Source: JASBZA01 sp964392065 (GTDB taxonomy: Bacteria; Bacillota; Clostridia; Saccharofermentanales; Fastidiosipilaceae). From it: a stretch of 9,673 nt of DNA. A program made the position numbers and the translations under genes. The notes beneath the pieces were generated by a model that was not told the DNA's origin, searched no databases, and saw only the letters and a program-made list of their open reading frames with translations. The stretch is taken from NCBI GenBank assembly GCA_964392065.1, contig CAYMOG010000046.1, forward strand, positions 1-9,673, written 5' to 3'. Positions 1 through 5,602 of this stretch are shown here, piece by piece (position 1 is the stretch's first letter; every line of letters starts with the position of its first letter).

Positions 1-581
1 ACTGTAGGTGCTTCTGTTGTAGGTCTTAGAGTCGTGGTTGTGGTAGTTTCTTCTACTGCATCCGTAAGCTCTGTTTCCGTGTCTTCCGTTGTAGCCGCAG
101 TCGTTACTTCGGAAACTTCCGATGCCAATGCAGCACTAGGCTCTATAGAAGCTGACGATTCAATTTCATCAACACGCATATTCTCCAAAGAATTCTCGCC
201 ACGATTTAATAAGTACACAGAAGCTTCTGTTACTTCTTTTTCAGAAGTAGGCGAAGCTGCAAATGTTGTTCTTACAAATGCTGTAGTAGACTCCTTGGTT
301 TCAGCCACTGTTGTATTCAAGGTAGTAAGTAACGGAGTCGTCAAGGCACCTCCCATGTTATGGGCAGTTGTTAACTTAATATCTGTAGCAATAGTCGTCT
401 CAATAGACTCTAATGCAGGACTTATCGGCTCTGTTGCTTGCGCTGCAAAAACAGCGTTATTGGGAGCTAATGACTCATTGGTGTTTGTAATAGCCAGTGG
501 GGTCCCTAGTTGATTGGATAAGAGAACGGCGACCATTCCACAGCCTGCTAATGTACTGAGTAATGTAATTAATTTCTTCAT
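1..581 (-). CDS. Partial Thr/Ser/Glu-rich exported or surface-anchored protein (N-terminal 193 codons)
   Basis: Reading the minus strand from ATG at 581-579 gives an open frame that leaves the window at base 1. A GAAGGAG ribosome binding site lies 4 bases upstream of the start. The protein begins MKKLITLLSTLAGCGMVAVL: a basic tip followed by a hydrophobic stretch at about residues 4-21. LAGC at 11-14 fits a lipobox, but a 13-residue lipoprotein signal would be very short and the hydrophobic stretch continues past the Cys, so an uncleaved anchor or ordinary signal peptide is also possible. From about residue 31 the sequence is low complexity and rich in Thr, Ser, Ala and Glu, with Cys14 as its only Cys. 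It ends at the edge in a six-Thr run followed by a Thr/Pro linker. Such linkers usually connect a membrane or wall anchor to a folded extracellular domain, which here would lie outside the window. The function is not recognisable. That the protein is exported is well supported; the anchoring type is inference. Confidence 0.8.
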   Translation of the reverse strand, partial: MKKLITLLSTLAGCGMVAVLLSNQLGTPLAITNTNESLAPNNAVFAAQATEPISPALESIETTIATDIKLTTAHNMGGALTTPLLTTLNTTVAETKESTTAFVRTTFAASPTSEKEVTEASVYLLNRGENSLENMRVDEIESSASIEPSAALASEVSEVTTAATTEDTETELTDAVEETTTTTTLRPTTEAPT

Positions 582-636
582 GATACTCCTTCATGTTAAC
601 TGACAACGGCCAGAGATTTTTTACATATACTTTACG

Positions 637-645
637 ATTGTAGCA
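637..645 (-). promoter_or_regulatory. Extended -10 promoter of the minus-strand surface protein gene
   Basis: On the minus strand this reads TGCTACAAT, an extended -10 element (TGn plus TACAAT, one mismatch to TATAAT). Transcription would start near base 630 and give a leader of about 50 bases. No good -35 lies 16-18 bases upstream; the best is TAAAGA, which is acceptable for an extended -10 promoter. Confidence 0.5.
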
Positions 646-840
646 TAAAACAAACAGTTTCTTTAGAAATTGTGTATAATCAATTTGTTTACAGAGAAAT
701 TCGTTAGCTTTTAACAAAAACAATGACTATCTTTTAGTGAAGTTTTCATGCTTCCTCCATATTCTCAATAGAGATACTCGTTGCAAACTTTTTAATCAAA
801 TGAAATTCATGTACAATATAAAATAATATTTAGATTTTTT

Positions 841-865
841 GAGCCATGCTTTTTGACGCATGCTC
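841..865. repeat. Imperfect inverted repeat upstream of RNase J
   Basis: GAGCCATGC and GCATGCTC form an 8-base-pair stem with one bulged C around an 8-base loop. The arm and loop contain TTGACG, a possible -35. No T-run follows the stem on either strand, so it is not a typical terminator. It could be an operator or an mRNA leader hairpin. Confidence 0.45.
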
Positions 866-959
866 TTATTATAAAAAATAGAATAAATTAGTAGGAAGTC
901 ACACGTGGAAGAGACTAGAGATTGTCTTGTAATTCTTTACTTCCTACGCAGTATGAAAG

Positions 960-964
960 AAGGA
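960..964 (+). promoter_or_regulatory. Ribosome binding site that decides the RNase J start
   Basis: AAGGA lies 5 bases before ATG at 970. The frame is open further upstream to a TTG at 922, but that codon has no comparable site. The ATG start is therefore preferred, giving 690 rather than 706 residues. Confidence 0.7.
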
Positions 965-969
965 AATTT

Positions 970-3042
970 ATGCCAGAAAAAAACCACAGTAGTAGGCCCA
1001 GATCGCCACAGTCACAGAATAAAAATGAAAAGAATAAAGCAAACGAGCGATTCGTTCCAGGCCTAGTAGAAGAATCAAATTCTAAGCCCAACAACACTAA
1101 CAACAATAGTAATAAGAAGAAAGAAACTAAGAGTTTCAAACAAAGAAGTCAAGAATTCCAGTCCAAGAAGTCAAACAGAAAACAGAATACACCAACTTGG
1201 GCAAAAGAAAATCCAAGAAATCGGAACCAACAAAATACAGCAGAAGCTACAGAACCTGTCATGTCTCCTCAGCTCAAAAACCTTAGTGGCCGACCAGGCC
1301 AGAGAAACTACCGTGGCACCAATATCCGTTCAGCCCATGACCCCGTACGTGTAAATACGAAGCATTTAGATAGTGACACATTAAAAGTAATACCTCTTGG
1401 CGGTCTATTAGAGATTGGTAAGAATATGACGGTTCTAGAATACGGTAATGACATGATAATTGTGGATGTTGGTGTTGCTTTCCCAGAAGAACATCAGCCT
1501 GGAATCGATGCGGTAATTCCAGACTTTACCTATGTCGAAGAAAATTTACATAAACTTCGTGCTATTTATATAACGCACGGTCATGAAGATCATATTGGTT
1601 CTCTTCCCTATTTAATGCGAAAAATCAAGAAAAATGTGCCTATTTACGGTGGAAAATTAGCAGCTGAATTAATAAGACTTAAGTTTGAAGATAAAGGTAT
1701 ACGTCAGTTTGCCAAACAAGTATATTCCGTTGAACCTGGCCAAACTCGTAAAACAGGCTGTTTTGAAGTGGAATTTATCAATGTCAATCATAGTATTGCA
1801 GATGCTTACGCCCTTGCTATACGCACACCTGCGGGATTAGTAGTACATTCAGGAGACTTCAAAGTCGACTATACGCCTGTAAATGGTAAACCCATAGATC
1901 TTGCCCGCTTGGCCGAACTCGGCAAAGAAGGCGTACTCCTCTATCTAGGTGAAAGTACAAACGTAGCCCGTGAAGGCTATACAATTTCCGAGAAAACCGT
2001 GGGAGAAACATTTGCTCGGCAATTTGCTTTGGCCAAAGGACGCATCTTCGTAGCAACCTTCTCTTCAAACGTTAGTCGTGTCCAACAGATTATCAGTGCT
2101 GCGGAAGAAGTGGGACGCAAAGTGGCTCTAGTCGGGCGTAGTATGTTAAATGTATTTAATGCTGCAAATAAACTAGGCTATATAAAGATGAAAGAAAGTA
2201 CACTCATCGAGCTAAATGATGTTAATCGGTATAAAGCCGAAGAAGTTTGTATTATTACAACAGGAAGTCAGGGTGAGCCCATGTCTGCTTTAACCCGTAT
2301 GGCCTATGCTGAACATCGTTCCATTGAGATTGAAGAGGGCGACACAGTAATTATTTCTGCAACCGCTATTCCTGGAAATGAGAAACCCATTTTGCGCGTT
2401 ATAGATGAACTCTACAAACGTGGAGCACGTGTCGTCTATTCTGATATTTACGCGATACATGTATCAGGTCATGCAAACCGCGAGGAACATAAGTTGATGC
2501 ACACGCTCTTGAAACCTAAATACTTTATTCCTGTCCATGGTGAATATCGTATGCTCTATAGTCACGGTGCTTTAGCACATGAATTGGGTATGGATTGGGG
2601 TAATATCTTTGTTTTAAACAATGGTGATATTTTCGAGTGTAATTATAAGAAGGCGAATATCGGAGGATACACTTCCGGTGACGCTATTCTAATTGATGGA
2701 ACATCTGCTACATCTATGGACAGTATGGCTCTTCAACAGCGTAAAGAACTTAGTTCAGATGGTGTCCTATCTGTAGCACTTCTATTAAATAAGGAAAATA
2801 AGTTAGAAGCGAGACCGGCTGTATTATCCTATGGTGCGCTCTTAGACTTCGATGAGAATTTCTCTGATGCCAATGAATCCATTGCGAATTTCGTAATTGA
2901 GTATGTAAAACGCCATCAGACAGAAGGAAATAAATTAGCCAATAATCTACGGTCTAGACAGTTCCGAGTACAGTTGCAAAACTTCTTCTATGGAAAAACT
3001 GGCCGCAGGCCAATTACGTTGGTTTCTGTAATCGAAAGGTAA
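970..3042 (+). CDS. rnj: Ribonuclease J (beta-CASP metallo-beta-lactamase RNase) with long N-terminal extension
   Basis: This is a cytoplasmic RNase of the RNase J family, which combines endonuclease and 5'-to-3' exonuclease activity in mRNA decay and rRNA maturation. Numbering is from ATG 970 (690 residues). Residues 1 to about 135 are polar and predicted disordered, rich in Asn, Lys, Arg, Gln and Ser. The catalytic core begins near 139 with KVIPLGGLLEIGKNM. Metal-ligand motifs follow in order: HGHEDH at 203-208, NHSIADA near 273, SGDFK near 294 and the beta-CASP motif HVSGHA at 497-502, then FIPVHGEYRML near 520. A C-terminal domain runs to the end (PITLVSVIER). The motif usually written SDSTN in this family reads GESTN here (Glu at 328). 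Typical RNase J is about 555 residues, so the excess is all N-terminal. No intact gene is obviously co-transcribed; the following frame is interrupted. The family assignment is secure, and the role of the extension is unknown. Confidence 0.96.
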   Translation: MPEKNHSSRPRSPQSQNKNEKNKANERFVPGLVEESNSKPNNTNNNSNKKKETKSFKQRSQEFQSKKSNRKQNTPTWAKENPRNRNQQNTAEATEPVMSPQLKNLSGRPGQRNYRGTNIRSAHDPVRVNTKHLDSDTLKVIPLGGLLEIGKNMTVLEYGNDMIIVDVGVAFPEEHQPGIDAVIPDFTYVEENLHKLRAIYITHGHEDHIGSLPYLMRKIKKNVPIYGGKLAAELIRLKFEDKGIRQFAKQVYSVEPGQTRKTGCFEVEFINVNHSIADAYALAIRTPAGLVVHSGDFKVDYTPVNGKPIDLARLAELGKEGVLLYLGESTNVAREGYTISEKTVGETFARQFALAKGRIFVATFSSNVSRVQQIISAAEEVGRKVALVGRSMLNVFNAANKLGYIKMKESTLIELNDVNRYKAEEVCIITTGSQGEPMSALTRMAYAEHRSIEIEEGDTVIISATAIPGNEKPILRVIDELYKRGARVVYSDIYAIHVSGHANREEHKLMHTLLKPKYFIPVHGEYRMLYSHGALAHELGMDWGNIFVLNNGDIFECNYKKANIGGYTSGDAILIDGTSATSMDSMALQQRKELSSDGVLSVALLLNKENKLEARPAVLSYGALLDFDENFSDANESIANFVIEYVKRHQTEGNKLANNLRSRQFRVQLQNFFYGKTGRRPITLVSVIER

Positions 3043-3047
3043 GATTG

Positions 3048-3287
3048 GTGAATTAACCAAAACATTATAGTCCTTACATTATTAAACCTAGCGAGGAAGC
3101 GCTGGAACTATGGCGGCGTACTTCAGATGCATATGAAGAATCCATTCATATTCAAGTCAGACGTACGCCTGCTTTTCTTGAATATGTTTTTCGCCGAAAG
3201 GACACTGCATTAATGAAACAGGCGCTAGAAGAAGATTTATTCTTCCTAGACCATTCTTCCCTTCCCTATTTTATTCAATGGGATTGA
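3048..3287 (+). pseudogene. Small gene remnant coupled to RNase J, interrupted by TAA at codon 3
   Basis: From base 3057 a frame of 76 sense codons runs to TGA at 3285-3287. It reads like a real protein, with well-mixed residues (for example EALELWRRTSDAYEESIHIQ and, near the end, LPYFIQWD). It has no usual start codon at its beginning. Directly upstream in the same frame is GTG at 3048, preceded by AAAGG 8 bases away, but codon 3 is TAA (3054-3056). The simplest reading is a 79-codon gene, five bases behind the RNase J stop and translationally coupled to it, that has been killed by one nonsense change. Alternatives are a sequencing error, a non-standard start such as ATT at 3078, or expression of a shorter product from the ATG at 3213. 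I do not recognise the family. Confidence 0.5.
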
Positions 3288-3307
3288 TATAATATAAATA
3301 TAAGATT

Positions 3308-3335
3308 TTCTCTTTCATGTTTGTAGGAAAGAGAA
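3308..3335 (+). terminator. Hairpin after the RNase J region, possible weak terminator
   Basis: TTCTCTTTC and GAAAGAGAA form a perfect 9-base-pair stem around a 10-base loop. The stem is AT-rich and is followed by AGAATTTTAG, not a clean T-run, so termination would be weak. It is nevertheless the only hairpin candidate for ending the RNase J transcript. Confidence 0.35.
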
Positions 3336-3434
3336 AGAATTTTAGTTGCTTTTCAACAGGTGAGTTAAAGACGATAGAAGTGGTGGAATTGGAACTAATC
3401 AGGTTCCTAATATAGTAATAGAGAGATAAGAGAA

Positions 3435-3756
3435 ATGCTAAGGAAAAAAAGATTTTATTTATTAGTATTGGCGTTTTATTCATAGGTTTAACCCTATTTA
3501 CTTTTCAAAAAATCAACATGTAAAACGGTTAGATTTTTCTAAATTTACAACAACAGATGCTGTTGCCTTTGTTTAAAGCGAAAACATTAAATTATCTAAC
3601 GGACTGGAAAAAGTTGATGGATATGAAGACTTCATCTTACAACATATTAAATTAGCAAATGAGAATTTAGATTATCAGGGTTGGATGGCAATCAGTTGTG
3701 ATGAAATGAGTAACTTTGCCAAAGAAATCACGAACAAAGTATATTCATACAAATAA
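3435..3756 (+). pseudogene. Broken gene for a small membrane-anchored protein (about 106 residues if repaired)
   Basis: Three consecutive frames join into one sensible protein. ATG at 3435 starts MLRKK. A -1 shift in the A7 run at 3444-3450 leads into a transmembrane segment (ILFISIGVLFIGLTLFTF). A second -1 shift in the A6 run at 3507-3512 leads into NQHVKRLDFSKFTTTDAVAF. Then TAA at 3574-3576 interrupts the frame, which continues for 59 more sense codons to TAA at 3754-3756, including EKVDGYEDFILQHIKLANEN and GWMAISCDEMSNFAKEI. The repaired product would be one N-terminal anchor plus a domain of about 80 residues outside the membrane. The ribosome binding site before ATG is poor (AAGAG). 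The two shifts could be poly-A sequencing errors, but the nonsense codon makes real decay likelier. I do not recognise the family. Confidence 0.6.
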
Positions 3757-3865
3757 GTTGATGGTTTATAGGATATATTTTATTAAAATTAGTTAAAACT
3801 AAGAGAGTGCTTGTCTATACTTTCTAGAAAATAATCTTTGAAAAGATTCTCCTATTCTTATATAG

Positions 3866-3994
3866 AGAGGATTTTTCATTATTTATACCTTTAGTTATGA
3901 AAATAGTCTAAGAACTTGGAAATTCGAAGAATTACATACACAAATCAAAAGATCTAGGCCTACTCCTATTAATCCATTTTTAGAATTACATTAA
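3866..3994 (+). pseudogene. Possible C-terminal gene fragment without a start
   Basis: A 42-codon frame follows TAG at 3863-3865 and ends in TAA at 3992-3994. It has no ATG, GTG or TTG start. The second half looks protein-like (WKFEELHTQIKRSRPTPINP), which suggests the tail of a decayed gene. In AT-rich DNA a frame of this length can also arise by chance, so support is weak. Confidence 0.25.
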
Positions 3995-4026
3995 AATTTT
4001 CTAGTTTCTGTATCTTATATGTACAA

Positions 4027-4050
4027 TATAACTTATTTTTAGGTTATAAT
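4027..4050 (+). promoter_or_regulatory. Likely promoter of the maltodextrin cluster with an overlapping inverted repeat
   Basis: TATAAT at 4045-4050 is a perfect -10 hexamer, but nothing resembling TTGACA lies 16-18 bases upstream, which would fit an activator-dependent or weak promoter. TATAAC (4027-4032) and GTTATA (4043-4048) are inverted arms 10 bases apart that cover the -10, an arrangement that could act as an operator. A second dyad, GATATT/AATATC with a 6-base gap at 4058-4075, lies at the expected transcription start. In such AT-rich DNA either dyad could be chance. Confidence 0.4.
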
Positions 4051-4166
4051 AAGTGATGATATTACACAAAATATCGAGAAACCCATACTAAAAACTTCGC
4101 AAATACACAGGAGACCGTATATTGTGAAGTGCAGTACAGAATACTTAAATAATTGGAGGAGAAACA

Positions 4167-5501
4167 ATGAAGAAAGTTAATAAAATTGTTGCATCAGCTT
4201 TAGTAGGCGTAATGCTTTTTACTGCAGCTGCTTGTAATACAAGCGGTGGTTCTACTACTGCAGGGACAACAGGATCACAAGAAGGTACAACTGAAGGTAC
4301 ATCCACAGATGAATCTTCGGACCCTAGTGAAACAACTGCCAACACAGGTGGTGAAACACGTGACGTAAGCTTAACCGTATGGTCACCAGCCGAGGACCAG
4401 GCAGATGATCAAGGTGCATGGTTAAATAAGGAAGCAGAATCTTTTCAGGCTGCTAATCCTGATTTGAACATCACTTTTACTTTTGGTGAAGCTGGTGAAG
4501 GTGATGCAAGAGATAAAGTCTTACAAGACGTAGAAGCTGCAGCGGATGTTTATCTGTACGCCAATGACCAAATTGCTGGTCTAGTTGCAGGTAATGGATT
4601 AGCACGTCTTGGCGGAGAAGCTGAAGAATATGTAAAATCCAGTAACGAAGAAGGTATTGTAAATTCCGTTACAATAGACGATAAAGTATATGGTATTCCA
4701 TTTACAACGAACACATGGTTTATGTTCTACGACAAGAGTGTATTCTCTGAAGAGGATATCAAGAGTCTAGATACTATGTTAGAAAAAGGTAAGGTTGCCT
4801 TCCCTCTTAATAATAGTTGGTATATCGCTTCTTTCTATCTCGCAAACGGTGGAACCATGTTTGGTGAGGATGGTACGGACGAAGCAGCAGGTATAAACTT
4901 CGGTGGAGAAAAAGGTGTAGAAACTACAAATTATCTTGTCGATTTAATTAACAATCCTAACTTCGTTGTGGATAGAGATGGTGTTGGTATTTCTGGTCTA
5001 GCCGATGGCAACATTAATGCTGTGTTCTCAGGTTCTTGGGATGCTGTCGCAATCCAAGGCCATCTAGGTGAAAACTTCGGTGCGGCACAACTACCAACTG
5101 TTAACATCGGTGGTAGCCCTAAACAGTTACTCTCCTTCGGTGGAACAAAGGCAGTAGGTGTTAACCCTAATGCTGAGCACATGGATGTAGCCGTTGCCTT
5201 CGCACAGTGGCTAGCAAGACCCGAAGCACAACAAGCCCACTACGATTTACGTAACGTGGTTCCTGTACACAATGATTTACTAGCAGATGACAGTATGTCC
5301 GACAACCTCGTCGTGAAGGCACAAAATGATACGATGGCCAATACTTCCTTCTATCAGCCTTTCGTTCCTGCTATGAATGACTACTGGACACCTGCCGAGA
5401 ACTTCGGTAATGCAATTGCAAACGGTGAAGTGACACATGAAAATGCCGAGCAAAGAACTGAAGAGTTTAATGAACTATTGAACTCTGGTGCGATTAACTA
5501 A
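4167..5501 (+). CDS. malE: Maltodextrin-type ABC transporter solute-binding lipoprotein (MalE/MdxE family)
   Basis: This is the extracellular binding protein of a carbohydrate ABC importer, 444 residues. The signal peptide has a basic start (MKKVNK), a hydrophobic core and a lipobox-like TAAAC with Cys23 as lipidation site. Residues 24-65 are a Thr/Ser/Gly/Glu linker that would hold the domain off the membrane. The folded domain begins near 66 (DVSLTVWSPAED) and carries family features: KVLQDVEAAADVYLYANDQI (117-136), GIPFTTNTWFMFYDK (176-190), FSGSWDA (287-293) and the terminal segment beginning near WTPAENFGNAI (407-417). The maltodextrin assignment rests on these features, on the MalF/MalG partners and on the downstream amylase; the exact ligand is inference. 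The start is fixed by GGAGGAG 5 bases upstream. It is the first gene of the cluster and is followed by its own terminator, so it is probably made in excess over the permeases. Confidence 0.9.
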   Translation: MKKVNKIVASALVGVMLFTAAACNTSGGSTTAGTTGSQEGTTEGTSTDESSDPSETTANTGGETRDVSLTVWSPAEDQADDQGAWLNKEAESFQAANPDLNITFTFGEAGEGDARDKVLQDVEAAADVYLYANDQIAGLVAGNGLARLGGEAEEYVKSSNEEGIVNSVTIDDKVYGIPFTTNTWFMFYDKSVFSEEDIKSLDTMLEKGKVAFPLNNSWYIASFYLANGGTMFGEDGTDEAAGINFGGEKGVETTNYLVDLINNPNFVVDRDGVGISGLADGNINAVFSGSWDAVAIQGHLGENFGAAQLPTVNIGGSPKQLLSFGGTKAVGVNPNAEHMDVAVAFAQWLARPEAQQAHYDLRNVVPVHNDLLADDSMSDNLVVKAQNDTMANTSFYQPFVPAMNDYWTPAENFGNAIANGEVTHENAEQRTEEFNELLNSGAIN

Positions 5502-5524
5502 TCGCTATAATTTAGGTCTCCATA

Positions 5525-5556
5525 GGGTATCTGCCCCAAGCAGATACCCTTTTTTT
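5525..5556 (+). terminator. Rho-independent terminator between the binding protein and the permease genes
   Basis: GGGTATCTGC (5525-5534) and GCAGATACCC (5540-5549) form a perfect 10-base-pair stem with loop CCCAA, followed by seven T. No promoter is evident in the 46 bases before the next gene, so partial read-through most likely feeds the permeases. Confidence 0.92.
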
Positions 5557-5602
5557 AAATAAAACGTCTATCACCCACTGGGTAGAACATAGGAGATAGT
5601 GT

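Larger units (their letters stand above)
582..969. other. Divergent intergenic region between the surface protein gene and RNase J
   Basis: This AT-rich stretch holds the promoter and leader of the minus-strand gene, an imperfect hairpin near 841-865, and the RNase J leader. For RNase J I see only weak promoter candidates: TTGACG at 853-858 paired with TAGAAT at 879-884 has a 20-base spacer, and the perfect TATAAT at 675-680 has no matching -35. No riboswitch or T-box is recognisable. A 12-codon minus-strand frame (749-711) has a good ribosome binding site but no further support. Confidence 0.5.
3757..4166. other. Intergenic region and leader of the maltodextrin cluster
   Basis: Apart from the doubtful fragment at 3866-3994, no gene is seen. 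The right part holds the likely promoter (TATAAT at 4045-4050), two inverted repeats (TATAAC/GTTATA at 4027-4048 and GATATT/AATATC at 4058-4075) and a leader of about 110 bases. I found no clear catabolite-response (cre) element. The gene's ribosome binding site, GGAGGAG at 4155-4161, is strong. Confidence 0.5.

Noticed and set aside
34..513. 159-codon plus-strand frame rich in Val and Ser
   Set aside because: It is the mirror of the Thr/Glu-rich minus-strand gene, which has a start, a ribosome binding site, a signal sequence and a promoter. The plus frame has none of these.
675..680. Perfect TATAAT on the plus strand as an RNase J promoter
   Set aside because: No -35-like hexamer lies 16-18 bases upstream and the leader would be almost 290 bases; kept only as a weak possibility.
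475..723. 82-codon minus-strand frame across the intergenic region
   Set aside because: It runs through the promoter and the ribosome binding site of the minus-strand surface protein in another frame and has no protein-like features.
922..969. Upstream TTG start for RNase J
   Set aside because: The 16 extra codons lack a ribosome binding site and cover the AAGGA that serves the ATG at 970.
3271..3483. 70-codon minus-strand hydrophobic frame
   Set aside because: It is antisense to the 3308-3335 hairpin and the start of the broken membrane protein gene; its hydrophobicity comes from AT-rich sequence. Its MNKTPI start resembles the amylase N-terminus only by chance.
3048..3756. TAA read as a sense codon (alternative genetic code) to explain the two interrupted frames
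   Set aside because: RNase J, the binding protein and the MalG gene all end normally at TAA, and none has an internal TAA, so recoding is not supported.
4124..4180. 18-codon frame starting GTG at 4124 and overlapping the binding protein start
   Set aside because: An AGGAG lies upstream at a loose spacing, but there are no regulatory codon runs and no alternative hairpins to support a leader peptide.
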